Below are positions 9,350 through 17,585 of a stretch of 64,000 nucleotides of DNA, piece by piece. Under the pieces are notes generated by a model. That model did no database searches. It was not told the DNA's origin and worked only from the letters and a program-made list of their open reading frames with translations. Made by a program: the position numbers and the translations under genes. The first letter of the stretch is position 1; every line of letters begins with the position of its first letter. The stretch lies in assembly GCF_000021945.1 (NCBI RefSeq), contig NC_011831.1, positions 4,415,353 through 4,479,352 on the forward strand. The letters run 5' to 3'. The DNA comes from Chloroflexus aggregans DSM 9485 (GTDB lineage: Bacteria > Chloroflexota > Chloroflexia > Chloroflexales > Chloroflexaceae).

Positions 9350-10204
9350 ATGGCACTGATGAAAGTTGTTACCGACGGCGCTAGCGATATTCCGTTTGAC
9401 GTAACGCGTGAGCTAGACATTGAAGTCGTTCCGCTGTCGGCGCGGATCGACGATCGGTTGTACCGTATCGGAATTGATATCAGTGAGGATCAGGTTTACG
9501 ATCTCCTGTTCAACGGCCATGACCGCGTCGAGATCGTCAAACCAACGGCAACCACTTTCGAGCAACTCTACCGTAGTTTGTTAGGTCGTTATGATTACGT
9601 GTTTTCGATCCATCTCAGCCATCGGTTGGGAACGATCCTGAGCGAGGCACAGGCCGGACGGTCACGCTTGCCGGCATCGAATACTCGGATCGAAATTATC
9701 GATAGTAAACTGGTTGGGATGGGGCTGGGGTCAATCGCTATCGCTGCGGCCCGCGCAATTCGTGATGGTCATACTCCGGCTGAGGTGAGTGAGTTAATTG
9801 GGCAGACGATTCGTCACACGCATACTGCCTTTTTCGTTGATACGATGGAGTATCTCGAACAAAGTGGCTTGCTTACCTTTAGCAGTTCCCTGATCGGGTC
9901 AATGCAGCGTATTAAACCACTAATGATCCTCGATGAGGGAGAAATTGTACCCTACGAGCGCACGCGCACCCGCGCTAAGGCTATCGAGGGTCTCTTTACC
10001 TTTGTCGAAGATTTTCCGCATGTAGAAGATGTGATTATCCATTACGCTACTACTCCAGAAGATGTTGAAAAATTGCTCGAGAAGCTCGATCCAATTTTCC
10101 CACGTGATCGGGTGCAAGTCTCTCGGATGGGGCCGGCAATTGCCTCCCGTCTTGGCCCCGGTGCGATGGCCGTAACTGTCTTTGAAGGCTTCGATGAGGA
10201 ATGA
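9350..10204 (+). CDS. DegV family fatty-acid-binding protein
   Basis: The 284 residues match the DegV family, cytoplasmic proteins that hold a fatty acid (FakB in Gram-positives, where it presents fatty acids to the kinase FakA). Seen: the opening VVTDGASDIPFDV, the central KPTATTFEQLY and FSIHLSHRLGTILSEAQ, and the C-terminal IHYATTPEDVEKL. No fakA-like kinase lies next to it, so the partner cannot be named. Its TGA overlaps the recG ATG (ATGA), which suggests coupled translation. Confidence 0.88.
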   Translation: MALMKVVTDGASDIPFDVTRELDIEVVPLSARIDDRLYRIGIDISEDQVYDLLFNGHDRVEIVKPTATTFEQLYRSLLGRYDYVFSIHLSHRLGTILSEAQAGRSRLPASNTRIEIIDSKLVGMGLGSIAIAAARAIRDGHTPAEVSELIGQTIRHTHTAFFVDTMEYLEQSGLLTFSSSLIGSMQRIKPLMILDEGEIVPYERTRTRAKAIEGLFTFVEDFPHVEDVIIHYATTPEDVEKLLEKLDPIFPRDRVQVSRMGPAIASRLGPGAMAVTVFEGFDEE

Positions 10205-12789
10205 CCGAGTCTGAGCAACAGCAGGTGACGGTGCTCGGTAAGATGTTGTCTGCCGAGCGCCGTGATGGATGCGCCGATCGCGTAGCTGACAGTGGTTTGA
10301 GTGCGTTTATTCGGCAGTGGTCGGCCACTGCCGGCAGTGCGGCGACCTTGCCGGCCGTGCAACGCGCAATTGGCTTGCTCGTTGGCTACGAACGTATGAC
10401 GCATGCCGAACGCGATCAGGCGCTTGCCACAGCCATCGAAGAGTTACGCTCACTGTTTCGGACCAACCACCCCACTCCTGCACTTGCCACCACTGCACCG
10501 GTTACGCTACCGTCGCTTGCCCCTCGCCGAACCTCTTCGCGGCAGGAGCGTCAACGATTGGCGTCCGATAAGCATCCCTTAACCGATCTTGATCTCGACG
10601 CTAAACTCGACCAAATCGCCGGTGTCGATTCACGTACAGTAGCCAGTTTTCGCCGGATCGGTGTCGTGACGATTCGCGATCTCCTGTACCACTTTCCCCG
10701 TCGCTACGACGATGTTAGAAGTCGTCGCACGATTGATGAGTTGCAGGTAGGGGCTGAAGAGACGGTGATCGGTGAAGTAACCGACGTGCGCACCATCGGT
10801 ACCGGCCCCAAATTGCGAGTGCGGGTGGAAGTGAGTGATGAGACCGGCTCGATTGAAGCGATTTTCTTTAACCAGCGTTGGATTGCACAGCAGATTCGGG
10901 TTGGACAGACAATTGTGCTCAGCGGTAAGGTGACGGTCTTCGGTGGGAAGCGGCAATTCACCAGCCCGCGTTGGGAACGTTATACCCCCGACCCCGACGC
11001 ACTGTTGCATACCGGGCGGTTAGTACCCATTCATCCGCTGACACAGGGGTTGCACGAGAATCAGGCTCGCCGCTTGATCAAACAGGTGGTTGATACTGTA
11101 GCACCGCGTATACCCGATCATCTACCGCCGGAGCGGTGTGCGCAGGCGGGCTTACTGCCACTCGGTGAAGCACTGACTCAAATCCATTTTCCTACCAATC
11201 ACGAATCATTGGCGGCTGCCCGTCGTCGGCTCGGTTTTGATGAGTTTCTCTTTATTCAGCTCGGCGTTTTGCAACGTAAGCGGCTCTGGCAACAAGAAAT
11301 GGGTTTGCCATTTACAATTGATCTGCAGGTGCATGCCGAATTACTACGGCTGCTCCCGTTTCGATTGACGGCAGCCCAGCAGCGGGCGATCAACGAGATT
11401 TTTGCCGATTTACAGCGCCCGTCGCCGATGGCGCGTCTGTTGCAAGGTGATGTCGGTAGTGGTAAGACGGTGGTAGCAGCGGCGGCATTGTTGCAAGCAG
11501 TGGCTAACGGTTTTCAAGGGGCGTTGATGGCGCCAACCGAGATTCTGGCTGAACAACACGCCAAAAATCTCAAGCAGTTGCTGAGCCGGGTGCCGGTGCC
11601 GCGTCGGTCAAGCGAGGCAATGGACGGTGAACAGTATCGGCAGACCGATTGGCGTGCGCAACTTGATCCCGAAGAGGCGGCACGGCTGAACGAGATCGTC
11701 CAGATCATCGGTATGACGCCGGAAGAGGATATGGGTGGGCATGGTGTGCGGGTTGCCTTACTCACCGGTAGCCTGGGTACGCGCGAACGACGGCGAGTAC
11801 TGGATGGGATTGCCCGTGGTGAGATCGATGTCGTGGTCGGAACGCATGCCCTTATCACCGAGACCGTCCAGTTTGCTCGGCTAGGACTGGTTGTGGTTGA
11901 TGAACAGCACCGGTTTGGGGTCGAACAGCGATTGCGGCTGAAGAACAAAGGGTGTAACCCACACATGCTGGTAATGACGGCAACCCCTATCCCGCGCACG
12001 CTAACTCTTACCATCTACGGTGATCTCGATGTTTCAGTGCTCGATGAGCGGCCACCGGGACGGCAAGAGATTCGTACCCGTCGAATTAGCCGTTTGGAAC
12101 GCGAAAAGGCGTATCGCCATATTCGTAAACAGGTCGCCGAGGGGCGACAGGTATACGTGATTTGTCCACTGGTCGAAGAGAGTGAGAAACTCGACCTGCC
12201 TTCCGCCGAAGAGATGTACGAAAAACTGCAACACGAGGTCTTTCCCGACTTGCGGGTAGCATTGTTGCACGGTAAGATGTCGGCTCGCGAGAAAGATGGG
12301 GTGATGCGTGCATTCCGCGATCATCAGTACGATATCTTGGTCTCGACGGCGGTTATCGAGGTCGGGATTGATGTCCCTAATGCGACAACTATCGTGATCG
12401 AGGGGGCAGAACGGTTTGGATTAGCCCAGTTGCACCAGTTTCGTGGTCGGGTTGGGCGTGGTAGCCATCAGAGTTACTGCATCTTGATCAGCGATAGTGA
12501 TAATCAGCAGTCGAAAGAACGGTTGGCTGCGCTCGAACAGACTAACGATGGTTTTCAGCTCGCCGAGTTCGATCTACAATTGCGCGGACCGGGTGAGTTT
12601 TTCGGTACACGCCAGAGTGGAACGCCCGATCTGAAAATGGCTCGACAGGGTGATACCCGCTTACTGAGCGAAGCACGGCGCATGGCCGAAGCCATTCTGT
12701 CTGATGATCCGGCCTTGGAACGCCCAGAACATGCGTTATTGCGCCGGCGTGTCGATGCGTTTTGGACGGAGGCGATGCGTGCAGGATAG
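10201..12789 (+). CDS. recG: ATP-dependent DNA helicase RecG
   Basis: Branch-migration helicase that rescues stalled replication forks. Order: an N-terminal extension of about 130 residues not shared by typical RecG, a wedge/OB domain (about 135-330), then the two motor domains. Walker A GDVGSGKT is at about 417, the DEQHRFG box at about 567, motif III VMTATPIPRTL follows, and motif VI QFRGRVGRG is near 750. At 862 residues it is longer than the usual 680-780. The extra length is the N-terminal segment plus an insert of about 50 residues (about 460-515) between motif Ia and the LLTGS motif. The start overlaps the degV stop. Confidence 0.96.
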   Translation: MTESEQQQVTVLGKMLSAERRDGCADRVADSGLSAFIRQWSATAGSAATLPAVQRAIGLLVGYERMTHAERDQALATAIEELRSLFRTNHPTPALATTAPVTLPSLAPRRTSSRQERQRLASDKHPLTDLDLDAKLDQIAGVDSRTVASFRRIGVVTIRDLLYHFPRRYDDVRSRRTIDELQVGAEETVIGEVTDVRTIGTGPKLRVRVEVSDETGSIEAIFFNQRWIAQQIRVGQTIVLSGKVTVFGGKRQFTSPRWERYTPDPDALLHTGRLVPIHPLTQGLHENQARRLIKQVVDTVAPRIPDHLPPERCAQAGLLPLGEALTQIHFPTNHESLAAARRRLGFDEFLFIQLGVLQRKRLWQQEMGLPFTIDLQVHAELLRLLPFRLTAAQQRAINEIFADLQRPSPMARLLQGDVGSGKTVVAAAALLQAVANGFQGALMAPTEILAEQHAKNLKQLLSRVPVPRRSSEAMDGEQYRQTDWRAQLDPEEAARLNEIVQIIGMTPEEDMGGHGVRVALLTGSLGTRERRRVLDGIARGEIDVVVGTHALITETVQFARLGLVVVDEQHRFGVEQRLRLKNKGCNPHMLVMTATPIPRTLTLTIYGDLDVSVLDERPPGRQEIRTRRISRLEREKAYRHIRKQVAEGRQVYVICPLVEESEKLDLPSAEEMYEKLQHEVFPDLRVALLHGKMSAREKDGVMRAFRDHQYDILVSTAVIEVGIDVPNATTIVIEGAERFGLAQLHQFRGRVGRGSHQSYCILISDSDNQQSKERLAALEQTNDGFQLAEFDLQLRGPGEFFGTRQSGTPDLKMARQGDTRLLSEARRMAEAILSDDPALERPEHALLRRRVDAFWTEAMRAG

Positions 12790-12837
12790 ACCGGAGAGAA
12801 CATCGTTTCCTGTGTAGGCAAGCAATGAGGCTTAGCG

Positions 12838-13950
12838 ATGCAAACCCAGACCATCACGTTGCCCGCTGCCCTCGGTGAGGCGACTTTACTGGAATGGTTG
12901 GCAACTGTTGGTGAGACGGTAACACCCACAACACCGCTAGTACGAGTGTTAACCGCCGATGCCGAATGGGCGGTCCCGGCACAGGTGGCCGGAGTGCTGG
13001 TTGAGCAGTTGGCGTCAGCGGGTGCGCGATTGTCTGGTGGTGCGGCTCTCGCCCACTACGTCCCTCCCCGTCGAGTACGAGCAACACCGCTGGCTCGACG
13101 GATCGCGGGTGCTTTGGGGATAGACCTTGCAACGTTGAACGGGAGTGGACCGGGTGGTCGTATCGGTCGAGCTGACGTGCTCGCCGCAGCCGGTATGCTC
13201 GTAGAGGCAGCAGCAGCTCCCGCGGCTAACGTCTCTACCCCGACAGATGCATTGGCGCCGATTGCGCAGCCTGTTGCGTCTGACAACGGATCGGTTCAGA
13301 TGGCGCCGATGTCAACGGAGGCGGTAGCTACCTTGTCGCAGGTGGTTACGTCAGACCGTGTGCCGCTTGCCGGTGCCACCATTGCCGTCAATCTTCAACC
13401 ACTCCTGCAACGTTGTGCAACGCAAACGGCAGAGTTTGTCACGCGCGGTCTCCAAGCGACGCCGCTTAGTGCATTGGTCGCCGCCGCAGCCGCTCTCTTT
13501 CCGCTCCACCCTTTTCTCAATGCAGCGTGGGCTGAGACAGCAATTATGCTGCGACATCGCTATCACACTGCTGTCTGTTTATCCGATGGCCGATGGGTTC
13601 TGATCCGTGACGCCGGCGATCTGACCGAACGTGGTATCGCACGGATGTTGGCCCGCACCGATACGACCAACGATCTCGCAGAGGCTACGTTCAGTATCGT
13701 GGCAACAACCGGTTGGTGGCGGTTTGCACCACCGTTACCGGGAACGGCGGCGGCCCTGACGTTGAGTGAAGCGCAACGACAACCGATTGCCTTCAATGCG
13801 ACGACATTGGTCGTTGGGGCAGTGGCTCAGCTTAGCCTGTGTTACGATGCCCGTATCCTCGACCATCTAGCCGCGATGGCCTTTCTACGCGATCTGTGTC
13901 ACCGGCTCGGTGTCGAGACGCTGTCTTCATGCACCGATCCCAATCGTTGA
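12838..13950 (+). CDS. degenerate 2-oxoacid dehydrogenase E2-like protein (pseudo-acyltransferase)
   Basis: The 370 residues keep the three-part plan of dihydrolipoamide acyltransferases but have lost both catalytic features. Residues 1-78 are a lipoyl-type domain in which the lipoylated Lys of the usual TDKA turn is Asp41 (TADAEW). Residues 82-118 are an intact E1/E3-binding domain (ATPLARRIAGALGIDL, GSGPGGRIGRADV). Residues about 170-360 resemble the acyltransferase core, but the catalytic His of HxxxDG is Ala338 (DARILDH). It probably cannot carry or transfer acyl groups and may be a scaffold. No E1 or E3 genes are nearby. A recent frameshift is unlikely because the frame is clean over its whole length. 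Confidence 0.8.
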   Translation: MQTQTITLPAALGEATLLEWLATVGETVTPTTPLVRVLTADAEWAVPAQVAGVLVEQLASAGARLSGGAALAHYVPPRRVRATPLARRIAGALGIDLATLNGSGPGGRIGRADVLAAAGMLVEAAAAPAANVSTPTDALAPIAQPVASDNGSVQMAPMSTEAVATLSQVVTSDRVPLAGATIAVNLQPLLQRCATQTAEFVTRGLQATPLSALVAAAAALFPLHPFLNAAWAETAIMLRHRYHTAVCLSDGRWVLIRDAGDLTERGIARMLARTDTTNDLAEATFSIVATTGWWRFAPPLPGTAAALTLSEAQRQPIAFNATTLVVGAVAQLSLCYDARILDHLAAMAFLRDLCHRLGVETLSSCTDPNR

Positions 13951-14065
13951 TTCAACACCACGAATAGCTGCCATACATTCTCCGCCATGCTATAGTTGCG
14001 AGTAGTATAATTTGATTGTCTAGCCGGTAACTGTTTTAATCGTAATACACCCGAGGGGGTTAGCC

Positions 14066-15136
14066 ATGGCGAGTAAGAAGCAGCGGATTGGCGTGCTCAC
14101 GAGCGGTGGTGATGCGCCAGGGCTTAATGCTGTCATCCGTGCGGTCGTCAAGTCGGCGTCCAGTCTCGGTTGGGAAGTGATCGGGATTCACGACGGGTTT
14201 GAGGGATTGTTGGGGACGAAGAGCTATCGTGTGCTGACCAACGCTGATGTCCAGGGGTTGTTACCACGCGGTGGTACGATTTTGCGTACCACGAATAAAG
14301 GTCATTTTGGCCCACGCCGCAGTGATGAATTATCAGAAGCCGATCCGTATGTACGTGCCGTCAAGGCGATCGAGGAGATGGGCTTGCGTGCGCTGATTAC
14401 CATTGGCGGTGAAGGTACACAGCGGATTGCCTTAGAACTACACAAGTTGGGCGCACCGGTCATTGGTGTGCCGAAAACGATTGACAACGATCTCGCCGGG
14501 ACCGATCGCACCTTCGGGTTTGATACTGCCTTACAAGTAGCGACCGATGCGATTGATCGTCTGCACACGACAGCAGCCAGTCACAATCGGGTAATGGTGC
14601 TCGAGGTTATGGGTCGGCATACCGGCTGGATTGCGCTGCACGCCGGTTTGGCCGGTGGGGCCGATGTGATCCTCATCCCTGAGATTCCGTTTACAATTGA
14701 ACGGGTTGCAGAAAAGGTGCATGCACGTGATGCCCAAGGTAGCGCTTTCAGTATTATTGTTGTCGCCGAAGGTGCGCGTCCGCGCGGTGGTAGCGAAATG
14801 TACATTGCCGAGGGGCGCCTTGGCGGGATCGGGCATTGGGTTGGTGAGCAACTCGAACGTCTAACCGGCAAAGACGTCCGGGTCGTTGTCTTGGGGCATT
14901 TGCAACGTGGCGGTTCGCCTTCACCATACGACCGCTTGCTCTCGACGCGCTACGGTGCTGCTGCCGTGCAAGCTGCGGCTCGTGGCATCTACGGTGAAAT
15001 GGTGGCGTTGCGCGGGCAAGATATTGTGACCGTGCCGCTCGCCGAGGCGTGTGGCTATCTCAATCGGGTGCGTCCGCATAGCGATCTGGTGCTCTGCGCG
15101 CGCAGTTTGGGAATAGTGTTTGGTGATGAACTCTGA
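14066..15136 (+). CDS. pfkA: 6-phosphofructokinase
   Basis: Phosphorylates fructose 6-phosphate in glycolysis. The 356 residues show TSGGDAPGLNAVIR at the start, the nucleotide site GGEGT (115-118) and the catalytic loop PKTIDND with Asp140. At the two positions that separate donors, this protein has Gly117 (ATP-like; PPi enzymes have Asp) and Lys137 (as in PPi and some ATP enzymes). I therefore predict ATP use, with less certainty than for a classical enzyme. A strong GAGGGGG lies 6 bp before the ATG. A TATAAT at 14006-14011 could be the -10 box, but no good -35 is seen. Confidence 0.92.
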   Translation: MASKKQRIGVLTSGGDAPGLNAVIRAVVKSASSLGWEVIGIHDGFEGLLGTKSYRVLTNADVQGLLPRGGTILRTTNKGHFGPRRSDELSEADPYVRAVKAIEEMGLRALITIGGEGTQRIALELHKLGAPVIGVPKTIDNDLAGTDRTFGFDTALQVATDAIDRLHTTAASHNRVMVLEVMGRHTGWIALHAGLAGGADVILIPEIPFTIERVAEKVHARDAQGSAFSIIVVAEGARPRGGSEMYIAEGRLGGIGHWVGEQLERLTGKDVRVVVLGHLQRGGSPSPYDRLLSTRYGAAAVQAAARGIYGEMVALRGQDIVTVPLAEACGYLNRVRPHSDLVLCARSLGIVFGDEL

Positions 15137-15178
15137 TACCGCTCTCGTTGCCGGTATCGGGGCAGAGGTGATGAAACG

Positions 15179-15667
15179 ATGATCCGTTATGAGATTGCGG
15201 CGACGACGGTAACCACCGCGCCGCCGGAGCGGGTATTTGCCGTTCTTGACGATTTCAGTAATTGGCCGCGTTGGATGCCTTCTCTCGAACGAGTACGGAT
15301 TGAGTTACCGCCGAACGACCATCCGCGCCAAGGCTATCGTTTCAAACTGCATGGGATGTTTGTCCATGCCGAGATGGAAGTGATCGACTATACGCCACTG
15401 AGTCGCGCAACACGCTTTCGGATCAGTTTTCCACCGTTTCAAGGAATTAACCGCTGTCGGTTGGTCCCACTCGATGATGGACGTTACCGGATCGAGCGAC
15501 TCGATCAGCTCGAGTTGCCCGATCTGGTAGCGCACGTAATCGATGCAACGCAACGTAAACGTTTTGAACAGCTTGCTCTAGAATTTCTGCATGCTCTTCG
15601 TCGGGTCGTTGAGCAGACACCAAATGGAACCATCACCTCCTCTTCGCCAACTGGCCAATCAGATTGA
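15179..15667 (+). CDS. SRPBCC (START-like) domain protein
   Basis: 162 residues in a helix-grip pattern: an N-terminal strand (YEIAATTVTTAPPERVFAVLDDFSNWPRWMP), a long beta section and a C-terminal helix. This is the SRPBCC/polyketide-cyclase-like superfamily, which binds hydrophobic ligands. The ligand cannot be read from sequence. It follows pfkA by 43 bp with GAGGTG before the ATG, and may be co-transcribed. Confidence 0.75.
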   Translation: MIRYEIAATTVTTAPPERVFAVLDDFSNWPRWMPSLERVRIELPPNDHPRQGYRFKLHGMFVHAEMEVIDYTPLSRATRFRISFPPFQGINRCRLVPLDDGRYRIERLDQLELPDLVAHVIDATQRKRFEQLALEFLHALRRVVEQTPNGTITSSSPTGQSD

Positions 15668-15869
15668 GCAGGCCGGCTTTAGCGTGCCGGTGGCGATTGT
15701 GTTGCAAATCGTTGCACCGCTAGATGTGGTATGTAGTCAAGGCGCACAGGCTCTGCTGCCACTGGTGCGCGGTACCCGCTGGGCGGGTGTTGTTGAGTCG
15801 TTGACTATCCCCGAACATTGGCCGGCGCTGCGTGATCTCTTGTTAGCGCGCTTACAGGAACGAGGTTAA
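15624..15869 (+). CDS. small hypothetical protein overlapping the SRPBCC gene
   Basis: An 81-residue frame starting MEPSPPLRQL inside the last 44 bp of the SRPBCC gene. The composition is protein-like (amphipathic LANQIEQAGFSVPVAIVLQIVAPL and WPALRDLLLARLQ), but I recognise no family. An earlier start at 15591 is possible. The overlap suggests coupled expression. It could also be spurious. Confidence 0.5.
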   Translation: MEPSPPLRQLANQIEQAGFSVPVAIVLQIVAPLDVVCSQGAQALLPLVRGTRWAGVVESLTIPEHWPALRDLLLARLQERG

Positions 15870-15991
15870 TGGGGACTGTTTCCGGGAAGATACTGAGAGT
15901 ATGTGGGGCAGTGCGGCAGATACTGTGCCGCAGAAGTTTACTATTCAATATCGTTTTACCGCTTCCTAAACCGTTATTTCAGTTCAAATAA

Positions 15992-16020
15992 TTGACAAAG
16001 CCGATCTGGTGGGTTACACT
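15992..16020 (+). promoter_or_regulatory. near-consensus promoter of the PxWL/MutL-like operon
   Basis: Consensus TTGACA (15992-15997), a 17-bp spacer and TACACT (16015-16020), 67 bp before the first gene. A 6-bp hairpin (TGCGGC/GCCGCA, about 15912-15932) upstream may end the preceding transcript. The rest of 15870-16086 shows no gene. Confidence 0.75.
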
Positions 16021-16086
16021 CAATACGATTGTAAGATTGTTCATCTCGAAGAAGGTTGCTTGTCGCGGGAGGAAAGGGAATACGGT

Positions 16087-16881
16087 ATGACCTTGCCGGC
16101 AATCTTTTTGCTAGTTGCGCTTGCGATTGTCGTAGCATTTGTCTGGCTTCATCACGCGCGCGTTCTCGCCGGTCGTTTGCCGGTGAGGCGGTCGTTGCCG
16201 GCGCTAGACGCATTGCGGATGGCGCTCGCTCGTAGTGCCGAAACGGGTCGTGCGGTTCATCTTTCTCCCGGTGCAAGTACAATCGGTGCCGGTGAAGGTC
16301 AACGGGCGAGTACGGCAGAGCTGCTTGCCGGTTTACAGGTGGTTCGGCAGGCTGGCGAACAGGCTGCGGCAAGTGGGTCGGCTGTTGTGATTAGCTCGGC
16401 TGACGCCGTTGCCTATTTTTCCTTGCGTGGCGCCATACGACAAGCGTACCGCGGAGTTGGTCAGCCGCAGGCGTTTGATCCGCGTCGGATCGAGCTGTGG
16501 GCGCATGCCGATCCGTTGGCGTATGCGGCGGCTGTGGCAGCGCACTATCATCGTGAGCCGTTGGAAGCCAGCACGATGGTTGGGGTGTTCGGACCTGAGG
16601 TCTTACTGGCCGCTGAGATTGGCGCCCAACAGCAGATTCCGCAAGTGTTAGGGAGTACCAATCCGGCATCGCTAGGTGTGATGTCTGTGGTTACGCCCTA
16701 TGTGCTGATCGGCGAAGAGATCTTCGTCACGGAAGCCTATTTGACAACTGCGTCTGCGCCACAGGCCCGTTTGCTTACGCATGACACGTTGCGTGTAACG
16801 GTGATCGGGTTGATGGTGCTGGCGTTTGGTTATGGTGTGATCCGAGCTGTATTCGGATTGCCGGCTTTGCCGGGGTGGTAA
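16087..16881 (+). CDS. DUF6754-like membrane-anchored protein
   Basis: The 264 residues have one N-terminal membrane segment (about 4-22), a soluble central domain (about 45-225) and one C-terminal membrane segment (about 238-256). The central domain has recurring G/A-rich helices (TAELLAGLQVVRQAGEQAAASGSAVV) and GVFGPEVLLAAEIGAQQQIPQVLGST. I associate this pattern with DUF6754 from memory; the function is unknown. The longer frame from 16009 is rejected because GGAAAGGG sits before the ATG at 16087 and the hydrophobic start follows directly. It is the first gene of a five-gene operon and is followed 4 bp later by the next. Confidence 0.7.
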   Translation: MTLPAIFLLVALAIVVAFVWLHHARVLAGRLPVRRSLPALDALRMALARSAETGRAVHLSPGASTIGAGEGQRASTAELLAGLQVVRQAGEQAAASGSAVVISSADAVAYFSLRGAIRQAYRGVGQPQAFDPRRIELWAHADPLAYAAAVAAHYHREPLEASTMVGVFGPEVLLAAEIGAQQQIPQVLGSTNPASLGVMSVVTPYVLIGEEIFVTEAYLTTASAPQARLLTHDTLRVTVIGLMVLAFGYGVIRAVFGLPALPGW

Positions 16882-16885
16882 GTGT

Positions 16886-17554
16886 ATGTCATCGCTATTG
16901 CGCAATCCTCGTCAGTTAATTGCGGTATTAATTGCCGGGGTGAGCGGGTTAATCGTACTCCTTGATTTTGTCGGCTCTGGCCCGGTTGTGAAAGCGCTGG
17001 CGATGGTGCTGGTGCAGTGGGCGGCACTCATTACAGCCTTTGCGGTCGTTATTGGGGCGGTAAGCGTCTTCAGTGCTCATCTCCGTCGTGTGCGTGCGCG
17101 CGCACCAGAAGCCGGTTATAGCCTTGTCTTGATCATCGGTATGGTGATCGTGATCGTGGCCGGTATCTTTTATCCAACTCGCACTGCCACGGGGTTGACC
17201 CTTCCGATGACGCTAGCCGCTCCGCCGATCCGTACCGTCTTTCGTCTGATCTATGAACCGCTGGCTGCCAGTTTGCTGGCATTGCTCGCTTTTTTTGCCC
17301 TCAGTGCTATGTTACGTGCTCTGCGCAGTGGACGGACTGAAGCGATTGTCGTTGTTAGCATAGCGCTGTTGGCTTTGGTGATCCAGTTGCCACCATTGAC
17401 CTTCATTCCTTTTATTGGCCAGATGGTACAGTGGCTGAATGACTATCTTGTAGCCGCCGGCGCACGTGGCCTGCTGTTGGGGTCGGCAATTGGTGCATTG
17501 ATCGCCGGCGTGCGTCTGCTGATTGGCTTTGATATGCCGTATGCCGATCGTTAA
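16886..17554 (+). CDS. hypothetical polytopic membrane protein
   Basis: 222 residues with about five or six hydrophobic segments separated by short charged loops (one reads HLRRVRARAPEAG). No family is recognised and no catalytic residues stand out. It starts 4 bp after the DUF6754-like gene and 31 bp before the giant repeat gene, so it belongs to the same operon and may form a membrane complex with its neighbours. Confidence 0.7.
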   Translation: MSSLLRNPRQLIAVLIAGVSGLIVLLDFVGSGPVVKALAMVLVQWAALITAFAVVIGAVSVFSAHLRRVRARAPEAGYSLVLIIGMVIVIVAGIFYPTRTATGLTLPMTLAAPPIRTVFRLIYEPLAASLLALLAFFALSAMLRALRSGRTEAIVVVSIALLALVIQLPPLTFIPFIGQMVQWLNDYLVAAGARGLLLGSAIGALIAGVRLLIGFDMPYADR

Positions 17555-17585
17555 GGGGATCGGCACCGGCGTTTGATGTGCCACT

